Below, piece after piece: positions 1 through 7,231 of a DNA stretch of 10,977 bases. Made by a program: the position numbers and the translations under genes. The stretch lies in contig CAZGJQ010000065.1 of the NCBI GenBank assembly GCA_964525815.1, forward strand, positions 1 through 10,977, given 5' to 3'. Numbering within the stretch: the first letter of the stretch is position 1; each line of letters begins with the position of its first letter. The notes below the pieces were generated by a model. That model saw only the letters and a list, made by a program, of their open reading frames with translations. It had not been told where the DNA came from and made no database searches. This DNA is from UBA1049 sp964525815 (lineage in GTDB: Bacteria; Bacillota; Clostridia; Oscillospirales; CAG-382).

Positions 1-666
1 AAGAAGGGCGCCTATACCTATGGAGGATTTTACTATACCCTGTCTTGCCGTTCCGGTCTCGGTAACTCCGATATGCAAAGGGTATGTGCTTCCTTCCGCC
101 AACAATCTGTTCGCCTGTATCATTGTATAAACATCCGAGCTCTTCACCGACAGGACAATATCGTAAAAATCAAATCTCTCCAGCTTTTTGGCGGCCATAA
201 GCGCGCTTTCGTAAAGTGCCCGAGCAGTTGGAGCGCCGTATTTTTCTAATATGCTCTCCTCAAGAGAGCCGCCGTTAATTCCCACCCTGATGGGTATGCC
301 CTTTTCTCTGCAAGCAGCCGCTATTCTTTTTATTCGTTCGTCGCTGCCAATATTTCCGGGATTAATTCGTATCTTGGAGACTCCGGCATTTGCCGCCTCC
401 ACGGCAAGCCTGTAATCAAAATGTATATCCGCAACCAGCGGTAAGCGGGTTCTTTCCGCAAAAAAAGCAATATTCCGCACCGCATCCATGCTGTTAACCG
501 CAAAGCGAACTATATCACAGCCCGCTTCCTCCAGTCGCACTATCTGCCGCAGGGTTGCTTCCTTGTCCGAGGTCGGTGTGTTGGTCATGGACTGCAGGGC
601 AATGCGGTTGCTGCCACCGATAGCAATACTGCCGATTCTTACAATATCCGATTGCCTGCGTTGCAT
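1..666 (-). CDS. ispG: 4-hydroxy-3-methylbut-2-enyl diphosphate synthase (IspG/GcpE), N-terminal part
   Basis: IspG is a cytoplasmic iron-sulfur enzyme that reductively converts MEcPP to HMBPP in the MEP isoprenoid pathway. The open frame starts at ATG 666 and runs off the window after 222 codons, so only the N-terminal TIM-barrel part is visible. Family motifs are SMTNT (26-30), ADIHFDYRLA (79-88), RINPGNIG (100-107), NGGSLEE (131-137), SVKSSD (173-178), GVTETGT (200-206) and IGIGALL at the edge. The C-terminal [4Fe-4S] domain with its cysteines lies outside, so integrity cannot be judged. A strong GGGGAGGAG Shine-Dalgarno lies 7 bases before the ATG, inside the 15-base gap after rseP. The gene is co-transcribed with dxr, which acts earlier in the same pathway. 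Identification is by motif reading and family knowledge. Confidence 0.96.
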   Translation of the reverse strand, partial: MQRRQSDIVRIGSIAIGGSNRIALQSMTNTPTSDKEATLRQIVRLEEAGCDIVRFAVNSMDAVRNIAFFAERTRLPLVADIHFDYRLAVEAANAGVSKIRINPGNIGSDERIKRIAAACREKGIPIRVGINGGSLEESILEKYGAPTARALYESALMAAKKLERFDFYDIVLSVKSSDVYTMIQANRLLAEGSTYPLHIGVTETGTARQGIVKSSIGIGALL

Positions 667-681
667 AAAACCGCTCCTCCC

Positions 682-1752
682 CTAAAACAAATTCACCAGA
701 TCCTTAAAGAATATAACTGCGGTTGCGGTGAGCAAAAGCACCATAAACACACCGCTAATGGTACGCTCCAGCTTTTTGTTCATGGGCTTTCTTCTGATTA
801 TCTCTATGATACAGAACAGGAGCATTCCTCCGTCCAGCACGGGTATGGGCAGCAGGTTGAATATACCCAGCGAGATGGAAATAAAGACTAAAATGGTTGC
901 AAGGTTACGAACTGTCTCGGTAATGCTACTGCCCGATTCAATTACATTCCCAATCTCTCCGCCGATACCTACCGGACCGGAGACGGCATCCGCACCGTAA
1001 CGCCCGCCTATAGCATCAAGCAGTGAATCCATGGTCATATATATTGTGGAAACAGACTGGAAAAAGGACTGATGAATTACATTGCCCACCGTTTTTTCCT
1101 TTGCCCAGACCTTGAAATCAACCTCACCGTAGTTTACTCCCCCATCGTTTGTAACCGGAACCCTGACATCCTTAAGAAAAACCTTTTTTCCGTCTCTTAT
1201 AACCGTAATATCAAGAGGCTTAATACCGTCCGATACTATTTTGTAGCTCATATCGGTATATACATAAATACCCTTGCCGTTAATCTCCACAATTTGGTCA
1301 TCTACCATCAAGCCGTGCTGATTGCTGGTAGCGGCATCATTGAACTCGGCAACGGTAGCGGTATAGATGTAATCACTTGACATCACGAGCACGGACATAA
1401 CCACAAAGCCGAGTAAAATGTTCATCAAGGGTCCGGCAAGCACAATGATCATGTGCTTCCACACCGAGATTTCCGCAAGCGGTGTCTTGCCTTTGTCCTT
1501 TACCTCTATTTCGTCGGAATATTCCCCGACCATGCTGACAAATCCGCCTATCGGAAGCGCACGAAGAGAAAAGGTATTGTATTTACCCTCCCAGCTGTAC
1601 AGCTTGGGTCCCATGCCGATGGCAAACTCGATTATTCCCACGCCGCTTCGCCGGGCGGCGATATAATGCCCCAGCTCATGTATGAAAATGAGTAGACCGA
1701 ATATAAAAACAGTAATCAAAATTGTAGGTATGGATGAAAAAATACCTGCCAA
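682..1752 (-). CDS. rseP: RseP/RasP-type site-2 zinc metalloprotease
   Basis: This is a membrane-embedded intramembrane protease of the M50 family. Relatives cleave anti-sigma factors and other single-span membrane proteins (RseP in E. coli, RasP in Bacillus); the substrate here is unknown. Of 356 residues, the zinc motif HELGH is at 25-29 in the first membrane segment. The conserved LAGPLMN is at 105-111 in segment 2, a single PDZ domain spans about 130-215, SGPVGI is at 258-263, and the third zinc ligand lies in NLLPIPVLDGG (299-309). A last membrane segment spans about 333-350. The start must be TTG: an in-frame TAA (the dxr stop) lies two codons upstream and the next Met is residue 47, beyond HELGH. 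GGAGGT sits 8 bases before the TTG. The gene begins 3 bases after dxr and is surely coupled to it. One PDZ domain matches many Gram-positive members; E. coli RseP has two. Confidence 0.96.
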   Translation of the reverse strand: MAGIFSSIPTILITVFIFGLLIFIHELGHYIAARRSGVGIIEFAIGMGPKLYSWEGKYNTFSLRALPIGGFVSMVGEYSDEIEVKDKGKTPLAEISVWKHMIIVLAGPLMNILLGFVVMSVLVMSSDYIYTATVAEFNDAATSNQHGLMVDDQIVEINGKGIYVYTDMSYKIVSDGIKPLDITVIRDGKKVFLKDVRVPVTNDGGVNYGEVDFKVWAKEKTVGNVIHQSFFQSVSTIYMTMDSLLDAIGGRYGADAVSGPVGIGGEIGNVIESGSSITETVRNLATILVFISISLGIFNLLPIPVLDGGMLLFCIIEIIRRKPMNKKLERTISGVFMVLLLTATAVIFFKDLVNLF

Positions 1753-1755
1753 AGC

Positions 1756-2889
1756 TTAACACCTCCGAAGAATAAAATCCCGTGCCGCTCTGTCGGTTCC
1801 CATTATGTCACCGACGGTGGGATTGCTTATGTACTCTGCGCTTTCCGCCGCATAGCTTACAAAATCAAATATATCAAGATACTTAATCCTTCCGTTTAGA
1901 AACAAAGAAACCGCAGCCTCGTTTGCGCCGTTGACCGCTGCGGGGATGTTTCCTCCTTTTTTTATCGCTTCCCTCGCTAAAGGCAGGAGCGTGAAGGTAA
2001 TCTCGTCCGGTTTTTGGAAGGTAAGCGCTCCAAGCGAATAGAAATCTGTTTTTTTAACCTGGCTCGGAACTCTTTCCGGATATGTTATCGCATATTGTAT
2101 GCACAGCCGCATATCCGGAGTTGAGAGCTGAGCAAGCACCGCATTATCGGGGAATTCTACCATAGAATGTATGATGCTTTCCCTGTGAATTATTACTTCT
2201 ATGTTGTCCGGCGAAATATCGAACAGATGCACCGCTTCAATAAGCTCAAGCCCCTTGTTCATTAAGGTGGAAGAATCTATGGTTATTTTGTCACCCATGC
2301 TCCAGTTGGGATGCTTCAATGCGTCGGAGGGAGTAATGCTCTTTAGCTCCTCCCGTTTTTTACCGTGAAACGGTCCTCCCGAAGCGGTAAGCAGGAGCTT
2401 ATCCGGTCTTGTTGCCGTACCCTGCAAGCACTGAAAAACAGCGGAATGCTCGCTGTCCACCGGTATTATTTCGATGCCCTTCTCGGCGGCTCTTCTCATT
2501 GCAATATCTCCGCCGGCAACCAGCGTTTCCTTGTTGGCGAGAGCAATGCGCTTGCCGCTCTCAATCGCATTCAGTGTAGGTATTAGTCCTCTGATACCCA
2601 TTAGAGCGTTAAGCAGCAGATCCGCCTGCTCATAAGCAAGATTATCCAGCGCCTCCCGTCCCGTAATCACCCTTGTATCAGTATCTGCAACCAATGCTTT
2701 CAGAGATGAATATTTTTCTTCGCTTACCCAGCAGTAAACCGGCTTGAATAATCTGCATTGCTGCTCTAAAAGAACCTCGTTATTATAACCGGAAACCGCA
2801 GTTACATTCAGCTCCAGCCGCCTTGCGACATCAAGAGCCTGTCTGCCTATTGAGCCTGTCGAGCCTAAGACTATAATGTCTCTAACCAT
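1756..2889 (-). CDS. dxr: 1-deoxy-D-xylulose 5-phosphate reductoisomerase
   Basis: Dxr converts DXP to MEP using NADPH and a divalent metal, the committed step of the MEP pathway, in the cytoplasm. With the ATG at 2889 the protein has 377 residues, close to the family length. The NADPH-binding GSTGSIG is at 9-15. DSEHSA (145-150) carries metal ligands D145 and E147. TASGGPF is at 168-174, HPNWSMGDKITIDS at 193-206 and NKGLE (211-215) with metal ligand E215. The late motif VNGANEA is at 319-325. The frame could be extended to a GTG at 2931, but that start lies inside cdsA, adds 14 residues before the Rossmann motif and has no good ribosome site. The ATG at 2889 has AAGGGTGG about 6 bases upstream, so I prefer it. 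The gene sits 31 bases after cdsA and its last codons contain the rseP ribosome site. Confidence 0.96.
   Translation of the reverse strand: MVRDIIVLGSTGSIGRQALDVARRLELNVTAVSGYNNEVLLEQQCRLFKPVYCWVSEEKYSSLKALVADTDTRVITGREALDNLAYEQADLLLNALMGIRGLIPTLNAIESGKRIALANKETLVAGGDIAMRRAAEKGIEIIPVDSEHSAVFQCLQGTATRPDKLLLTASGGPFHGKKREELKSITPSDALKHPNWSMGDKITIDSSTLMNKGLELIEAVHLFDISPDNIEVIIHRESIIHSMVEFPDNAVLAQLSTPDMRLCIQYAITYPERVPSQVKKTDFYSLGALTFQKPDEITFTLLPLAREAIKKGGNIPAAVNGANEAAVSLFLNGRIKYLDIFDFVSYAAESAEYISNPTVGDIMGTDRAARDFILRRC
1761..1766 (-). promoter_or_regulatory. Ribosome binding site of rseP inside the end of dxr
   Basis: GGAGGT on the minus strand spans the last sense codons of dxr and lies 8 bases from the TTG at 1752. 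It is the main support for the TTG start of rseP, and its overlap with dxr coding sequence implies translational coupling. Confidence 0.8.
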
Positions 2890-2920
2890 CAGTTGCCACC
2901 CTTTTTTACAATATGTAGTG

Positions 2921-3709
2921 CTATAAAACACTTAAGACAAGGAAAGCACCTATAGAGAGCGGTAAAATGCTGTCAAACCTGTCCAGAACGCCACCGTGAC
3001 CGGGAAACAGGTTACCGTAATCCTTCTTCTGATAATATCTCTTTATCGCCGATGCCGCAAGGTCTCCTGTCTGAGCCGCTATGCTTGCGGGGATCGCTAT
3101 TAGACAATACTTCAAAAACGGGAAGCTCCCACCGGACAAAACAATAATGAACCCATACACACAAAAGCTCAGAGCCGCACCGATTATTCCCGTAATCGAG
3201 CCTGCTATCGTCTTTTTGGGGCTTAGCTTCGGGCAGAGCTTCTTTTTGCCGAACAGCATACCTCCGAAGTAAGCAAAGGTATCCGTGCTCCATGCCGCAA
3301 TGAAAATAAGAAGGTAACGCTGCGGCACTCTGTCCCTTACCATAACCAGAAGAGCAAAGGAAACGGCGGCATACACGAATCCAAAAAAAAGAGCCGAAAG
3401 TGAGGAAACCTCTATTCTCTCAAAACCGAAAACAGAAACAAAAAGCAGGTAAACAAACACCAAAAGACCGACTATAACAATCCACTTTTGCGAATATCTC
3501 GCAAATATCGGCAGCAGCGCTCCCAGACCAATAACCGGAGCGGCGGTTAATATTTTGCTGCCGGAAAAGCCGGTACATGCAGCAAACTCATAAACAGCGA
3601 TTCCCGAGATCAACCCTAAAATAATCGGAAACGCCACCGTATCCGAGAAAAACAATACCGGTATGAACAAAAGCAGCGCCACCGTACCTGTTACAATGCG
3701 TGTTCTCAA
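2921..3709 (-). CDS. cdsA: Phosphatidate cytidylyltransferase (CDP-diacylglycerol synthase)
   Basis: CdsA is an integral membrane enzyme that makes CDP-diacylglycerol from CTP and phosphatidic acid, the precursor of all bacterial phospholipids. The 262-residue protein is mostly hydrophobic with several membrane segments. The CdsA signature runs from S220 to D246 and includes AIKRYYQKKD and PGHGGVLDRFD. Supporting motifs are SPKKTIAG (163-170) and QTGD (213-216). The start is TTG at 3709: a TGA lies seven codons upstream in frame with no ATG between, and the next Met is residue 123. The resulting N-terminus (MRTRIVTG) has the usual family form. AGGA lies 8 bases before the TTG and a second AAAGGA lies further upstream. 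The 57-base gap after uppS is the longest inside this operon but shows no promoter or terminator. Confidence 0.96.
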   Translation of the reverse strand: MRTRIVTGTVALLLFIPVLFFSDTVAFPIILGLISGIAVYEFAACTGFSGSKILTAAPVIGLGALLPIFARYSQKWIVIVGLLVFVYLLFVSVFGFERIEVSSLSALFFGFVYAAVSFALLVMVRDRVPQRYLLIFIAAWSTDTFAYFGGMLFGKKKLCPKLSPKKTIAGSITGIIGAALSFCVYGFIIVLSGGSFPFLKYCLIAIPASIAAQTGDLAASAIKRYYQKKDYGNLFPGHGGVLDRFDSILPLSIGAFLVLSVL

Positions 3710-3717
3710 TATAAGTG

Positions 3718-3728
3718 TCCTATCCTTT
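3718..3728 (-). promoter_or_regulatory. Ribosome binding site region of cdsA
   Basis: On the minus strand AAAGGA (3728-3723) and AGGA (3721-3718) occur in tandem; the second lies 8 bases from the TTG at 3709 and fits best. It supports the TTG start, which has no ATG alternative before residue 123. Confidence 0.6.
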
Positions 3729-3766
3729 CAGTAATGAGCGGTTTTTTATCGGCATATTCAGAAGTG

Positions 3767-4471
3767 CTATTTCCCAAATCGACGGCTTCTTGAGTAATAG
3801 CTCTTAATTGCCTTATGCAGCTCTTTTTTATTGAAGTCCGGCCACAGCACATCGGTAAAATAATACTCCGAATAGGCACTCTGCCATAAAAGAAAGTTAG
3901 AGGTGCGCAGCTCGCCGCTCGTTCGGATTATCAAATCGGGGTCGGGTATGCCGGCGGTATAAAGGAAGCTCTCTATGTCCTCCTCGGTGACCGATTGCCT
4001 ACCCGTCTCCAACAAGCTGTTAACGGCTTCTACAAGCTCCTGTCTGCCGCCGTAGGAGATGCAAATACTTAGCAGCATACCGCTGTTTCCGGCAAGCACT
4101 TTTACGCTTTTCTCCAGCATTATGCGGGATTCAAGGTCAAACCTGCTCAAATCCCCGAGTATACGGAGCCGTAGATTGTTCTTTTTCATTTCGGGCAGAT
4201 ACTTGGTAATGCCGTTGTTCATCAGCCGTATTAGCTCGCTTACCTCGTTCCTGTCCCGCTTCCAGTTCTCGGTGGAAAAGGCATAAACGGTCAAATAGGA
4301 CACTCCAAGCTCCGCACACTCCCGCACAACCGACTTAAAGGTCATAAATCCCTTTCTATGCCCGGCTGTGCGCGGAAGGGAACGCTTTTTTGCCCAGCGT
4401 CCGTTGCCGTCCATTATAATTGCGATATGTGCGGGTATACCAGCTTCCGATATGACCTTCCTATCAGGCAT
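3767..4471 (-). CDS. uppS: Isoprenyl transferase / undecaprenyl diphosphate synthase
   Basis: This cis-prenyltransferase extends farnesyl diphosphate with isopentenyl diphosphate. In bacteria with this gene order the product is normally undecaprenyl diphosphate, the lipid carrier for peptidoglycan and other wall polymers. The 234-residue protein has the full family pattern: MDGNGRWAKKR (20-30) with catalytic D21, YAFSTENW (63-70), SYGGRQEL (139-146), and the diphosphate-binding region with R183, R189 and E202 around RTSGELRTSNFLLW, then TDVLWPDF (206-213). The chain length of the product cannot be read from sequence alone. The ATG lies 2 bases after the frr stop with only a weak GGAA upstream, so translation is probably coupled to frr. 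It uses the five-carbon units made by the MEP pathway, two genes of which lie downstream. Confidence 0.96.
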   Translation of the reverse strand: MPDRKVISEAGIPAHIAIIMDGNGRWAKKRSLPRTAGHRKGFMTFKSVVRECAELGVSYLTVYAFSTENWKRDRNEVSELIRLMNNGITKYLPEMKKNNLRLRILGDLSRFDLESRIMLEKSVKVLAGNSGMLLSICISYGGRQELVEAVNSLLETGRQSVTEEDIESFLYTAGIPDPDLIIRTSGELRTSNFLLWQSAYSEYYFTDVLWPDFNKKELHKAIKSYYSRSRRFGK

Positions 4472-4473
4472 AG

Positions 4474-5028
4474 CTATATTTCCATTATTTCCTTATTTTT
4501 TTTCTCAACTACCGAATCTACTTCCTTGCTGTACTTATCGGTAAGCTCCTGAATCTCTTTTTCGGTGTGCTTAAGCTCATCCTCGGTCAGCTCGGAGCTC
4601 TTTTTAAGCTCCTTTGCCTTGTCATTCGCCTCTCTGCGTATATTCCTGAGCGCAACCTTGGATTCCTCACCCATTTTCCCCACCTGCTTAGTAAGCTCTT
4701 TTCTGCGTTCCTCGGTAAGGGAAGGAAAAATCAGTCTTATCTGCTTACCGTCGTTCTGCGGAATTATTCCGATATCCGCGGCTAAAATAGCCTTTTCGAT
4801 TTCCTTTAGCAGAGAGGTCTCCCAGGGAGCAATCAAGAGCGTCCTCGCATCCGGTGTTTTAATTGTAGCAACGCCGTCCAGTGAAGTGGGGGTTCCGTAA
4901 TATGAGACCTTAACCTTGTCAAGCACCCTTGCGCTTGCCCTGCCCACTCTTATCCCTCCCAGCTCCTCGCTGAGAACGAATATGGTTTTTTTCATTTTTC
5001 CCTCAAATGGTGCAATGTCGAAGTTCAT
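4474..5028 (-). CDS. frr: Ribosome recycling factor
   Basis: Frr, together with EF-G, splits the post-termination ribosome so that subunits can start a new round of translation. The 184-residue length and pattern are typical: an N-terminal helix with GGIRVGRAS (24-32), the beta-rich domain II (about 31-104) with YYGTPTSLD (43-51) and GIIPQND (87-93), and long charged helices of the three-helix bundle to the C-terminus. NIRREAND (129-136) contains the conserved arginine that in E. coli is R132. It has the strongest ribosome site in the window, AAAGGAGG, 7 bases before the ATG. It lies 29 bases after pyrH and 2 bases before uppS, the usual order. Confidence 0.97.
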   Translation of the reverse strand: MNFDIAPFEGKMKKTIFVLSEELGGIRVGRASARVLDKVKVSYYGTPTSLDGVATIKTPDARTLLIAPWETSLLKEIEKAILAADIGIIPQNDGKQIRLIFPSLTEERRKELTKQVGKMGEESKVALRNIRREANDKAKELKKSSELTEDELKHTEKEIQELTDKYSKEVDSVVEKKNKEIMEI

Positions 5029-5057
5029 GCTTTTTCCTCCTTTAAGATTATAAAAGT

Positions 5058-5789
5058 TCAGTTTGACAGAACTGTTCCGATTTTCTCGCCCATAACCGCC
5101 CTTGTAATGTTTTCCGGACGTTTCAGAGCGAAAACAAGCGTTTTTATATTGTTTTCTCTGCCGATGGCAATAGCGGCGGCATCAAGTGCCTTGAGGTTCT
5201 TCTTCAGCGCCTCATCATAAGTAAGAGAAGCATATTTTTTTGCATCGGAATACGTGTTTGGGTCTTTGTCATACACACCGTCCACATTCCTTGCGGATAA
5301 CGCTATCTCGCAGCTAAGCTCGGCTGCTCTTAGCATCATTCCTGTATCGGTGGAAAAGAACGGATACCCCACGCCGCACGGTATAATAACCGCTTCGCCG
5401 TTCTCAAGCGCTTCAAGCGCCTTATACTGGGAATAAGGCTCGCATACCTGCGAAATCTCAAAAGCGCTCATAACCCTTGTTTTTACGTCCGCTTTAATTA
5501 AATAGTCCTGCATTGCAAGAGAATTAATGACCGTGGCGAGCATACCCATGTGGTCTCCCCGCACCCTGTCTATTTTTAATCCTCCCTGTCTTGAGCCTCT
5601 CCATATGTTACCCGCTCCTATGACAATGGCGAACTGCACGCCCATATCCACGCATTTTTTTATCTCGGAGCTTACCCGCTCGAGGAACTCCCCGTCAAGA
5701 ATTCTACTGTCCTCAGCACTTAATGCCTCCCCGCTCAGCTTAAGCAGAACACGGTTATAACGAATATGCTTACCGTCCGACTGAGTCAA
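5058..5789 (-). CDS. pyrH: UMP kinase (uridylate kinase)
   Basis: PyrH phosphorylates UMP to UDP with ATP as a hexameric cytoplasmic enzyme of the amino acid kinase fold. Numbered from the TTG start at 5789 (243 residues), motifs are KLSGEAL (17-23), IGAGNIWRG (57-65), GMLATVINSLAMQD (82-95), FFSTDT (144-149), VDGVYDKDP (169-177) and MGEKIGT (233-239). Two places differ from the common family form: TDTGMM where TDTTAA or similar is usual, and LDAAA where MDxTA is usual. The open frame extends to a GTG at 5798 (246 residues), but the AAGGAAG ribosome site would then touch the start codon; with the TTG it lies 8 bases away. Whichever is used, there is no ATG near the N-terminus. The usual upstream neighbours rpsB and tsf are absent; a lipoprotein gene is there instead. 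Confidence 0.94.
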   Translation of the reverse strand: MTQSDGKHIRYNRVLLKLSGEALSAEDSRILDGEFLERVSSEIKKCVDMGVQFAIVIGAGNIWRGSRQGGLKIDRVRGDHMGMLATVINSLAMQDYLIKADVKTRVMSAFEISQVCEPYSQYKALEALENGEAVIIPCGVGYPFFSTDTGMMLRAAELSCEIALSARNVDGVYDKDPNTYSDAKKYASLTYDEALKKNLKALDAAAIAIGRENNIKTLVFALKRPENITRAVMGEKIGTVLSN

Positions 5790-5797
5790 TGCTACCA

Positions 5798-5804
5798 CTT
5801 CCTT
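5798..5804 (-). promoter_or_regulatory. Ribosome binding site of pyrH
   Basis: On the minus strand the sequence reads AAGGAAG after a run of seven A residues. It lies 8 bases from the TTG at 5789 but directly overlaps the alternative GTG at 5798. This decides in favour of the TTG start. Confidence 0.7.
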
Positions 5805-5808
5805 TTTT

Positions 5809-5827
5809 TATCCCTGCCGAAGGGATA
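5809..5827 (-). other. Intercistronic hairpin between the lipoprotein gene and pyrH
   Basis: On the minus strand TATCCCT pairs with AGGGATA (7 bp) around the five-base loop TCGGC, one base beyond the lipoprotein stop codon and just before the A-tract and pyrH ribosome site. In the direction of transcription the stem is followed by A residues and not by U residues, so it is not a standard intrinsic terminator. It may affect mRNA processing, stability or pyrH translation; this is inference from position. Confidence 0.55.
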
Positions 5828-5828
5828 T

Positions 5829-7181
5829 TTATTTTAACAGCGAGCTGTTATCAATAATGCTGCCTTGAATCTCACTTTTTTCTTCCTGTTCCTTTACCCG
5901 AGGAAGGAAAACGGCAAATTGCTTGTCAAGCCTACTTAATATTCTGGTCTGATATGCGGTAAGCTCACAGAAAACGGAGGTCTCAAGGCTGCCTCCCAGC
6001 ATTATATCGTTTTCACAGTAGCTGCTAAGCAGCTCCTCAAAATAACCCTCCTGCTTTTCGGCGCCGAAAAGCTCAAGAATGTTTACAACGATTTCCCGAG
6101 GTGTTGTGTTAGAAAAAACGGCACAACGCTCCGCAAAAAAAACACTGCTTCCCTCTTCATCCTCCGTATCCTTATATGGATGAGAGTAACTCTCCCCCTG
6201 TTTGTCCATGCAAAAGACAGCAAAATAGCCATCGTAATACTCCGTATCAAAGTTGTCATTTATATACTTATCAAGGTTTTTATAGCTGGTGGCGGCAAGC
6301 ACTAAATCAAAGGAAGGCAGGTCGTTTACGGAAAAATTTATTGCGCCCTTGTATTTATAAAATAGCTGCTTGTGCTCTATATGCAGTATGGTGTCATAGG
6401 TTGACGCAGCTTCGGTTATAAACTCTGTTGCTTCTCTTATTCTGCTGTCAAACTCAAGCACCTCTTCGTCAGAGATCTCGCTCCTTGTATCCGATACATA
6501 AATCTGAACCGCAAGTATCCTTCCGGAGAGCGTTCTTGCCGTTCCCTTGTCTCCGAACAGGTTTTCCGGTTTGATTTTCTTCCAGGACTGCTCGCTCAAA
6601 AAATATACGCTGTCCTCAAGCAGCCAAACACTCCCGTCATAAATCATGGGGATTGTATACCCGCCGGCAGTAATCAGCTTCTCGTTTTCGTTCTTTCCGT
6701 CGGAGAGCCATATTCCGTCAATGTAAACTCCCTCAAACTTCTCTGTATAATGAGAGCTAAAATAGGTCTTACCGTTTATCGAAGCAATAGATTTTTGCCC
6801 GTATTTTGGGAAATTAAGATACTTCTCTATCGTTCCCCCCGCAACCGTATAGGTTGCGGCAAGCAGCTTCTCTATGACATGAAAATCCTCGTATTCGCAG
6901 CCCGTAGCTGGGATAAGCTCTGCAGGTCTATGTTCCCCGGTGTCGATTAGCTCGGTGAGTAATCCCTCCACAAAGAGCTCGGTTATGAGCTTGTCAGCTC
7001 TGAGTAAGTCCTTTGCCGTGTTCAATAGGTCGGACTCTCTGCTCTGCTCATTCAGGTCCGTTCTGTCGGTATGTGTATAGCTGCTTGCTTCGCTCTGCTC
7101 ATCCGAAATGCTATCGCTATCCGACATACAACCGGTTAAGAGCAATAGCGACATAAGTATACATGTTATTATTTTTTTCAA
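5829..7181 (-). CDS. Putative lipoprotein with a degenerate metallopeptidase-like domain
   Basis: I do not recognise a named gene. The N-terminus is a clear lipoprotein signal: KK at 2-3, a hydrophobic stretch 4-16, and lipobox LTGC with the lipidated cysteine at 18, followed by a Ser/Asp/Glu-rich tether (19-50). The mature protein should sit on the outer face of the membrane. Residues about 55-210 form one region I cannot assign. From about 220 to 420 the layout resembles clostridial secreted metallopeptidase-like proteins: GRILAVQIYVSD (220-231), a helical stretch, DGYFAVFCMDKQGESYS (317-333), LFGAE (371-375), NDIML (391-395) and LTAY (407-410). The HExxH expected just before LFGA reads VNILE (366-370), so the domain is probably non-catalytic. 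TTG is required as start because TAA immediately precedes it; the next Met (residue 10) would destroy the signal peptide. It is the first gene after the only clear promoter and precedes pyrH by 39 bases. Confidence 0.82.
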   Translation of the reverse strand: MKKIITCILMSLLLLTGCMSDSDSISDEQSEASSYTHTDRTDLNEQSRESDLLNTAKDLLRADKLITELFVEGLLTELIDTGEHRPAELIPATGCEYEDFHVIEKLLAATYTVAGGTIEKYLNFPKYGQKSIASINGKTYFSSHYTEKFEGVYIDGIWLSDGKNENEKLITAGGYTIPMIYDGSVWLLEDSVYFLSEQSWKKIKPENLFGDKGTARTLSGRILAVQIYVSDTRSEISDEEVLEFDSRIREATEFITEAASTYDTILHIEHKQLFYKYKGAINFSVNDLPSFDLVLAATSYKNLDKYINDNFDTEYYDGYFAVFCMDKQGESYSHPYKDTEDEEGSSVFFAERCAVFSNTTPREIVVNILELFGAEKQEGYFEELLSSYCENDIMLGGSLETSVFCELTAYQTRILSRLDKQFAVFLPRVKEQEEKSEIQGSIIDNSSLLK

Positions 7182-7190
7182 TTAGGAAAA

Positions 7191-7198
7191 CACCTTCT
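7191..7198 (-). promoter_or_regulatory. Ribosome binding site of the lipoprotein gene
   Basis: AGAAGGTG on the minus strand ends 9 bases before the TTG at 7181 and supports that start. It lies almost exactly where transcription from the promoter at 7203-7231 should begin, so the leader would be very short. Confidence 0.65.
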
Positions 7199-7202
7199 TT
7201 TA

Positions 7203-7231
7203 ATTATACCAAAACTATTAGTGTATATCAA
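7203..7231 (-). promoter_or_regulatory. Housekeeping sigma (SigA/sigma-70) promoter
   Basis: On the minus strand the -35 box TTGATA (7231-7226) and a perfect -10 box TATAAT (7208-7203) are separated by exactly 17 bases. Upstream, about 7232-7267 is A/T-rich with a run of A residues, like an UP element. Transcription should start near 7196, giving a leader of about 15 bases before the TTG at 7181. It probably drives the lipoprotein gene and, by readthrough, pyrH through ispG. Confidence 0.85.

Noticed and set aside
2890..2931. Longer dxr starting at GTG 2931
   Set aside because: The extra 14 residues overlap cdsA, precede the Rossmann motif that normally sits near the N-terminus, and lack a good ribosome site; ATG 2889 fits better.
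3720..3755. Mini-ORF of 11 codons plus stop (MPIKNRSLLKG) between uppS and cdsA
   Set aside because: It has no ribosome site before its ATG and such short frames arise easily by chance; a leader peptide role is not supported.
5047..5052. TATAAT box between pyrH and frr on the minus strand
   Set aside because: No acceptable -35 box is found 15-18 bases upstream and no extended -10 TG is present, so I do not call a promoter.
1..5789. Mixture of isoprenoid, phospholipid, translation and protease genes as a new system
   Set aside because: The order pyrH-frr-uppS-cdsA-dxr-rseP-ispG is a widely known conserved operon in Gram-positive bacteria and needs no new explanation.
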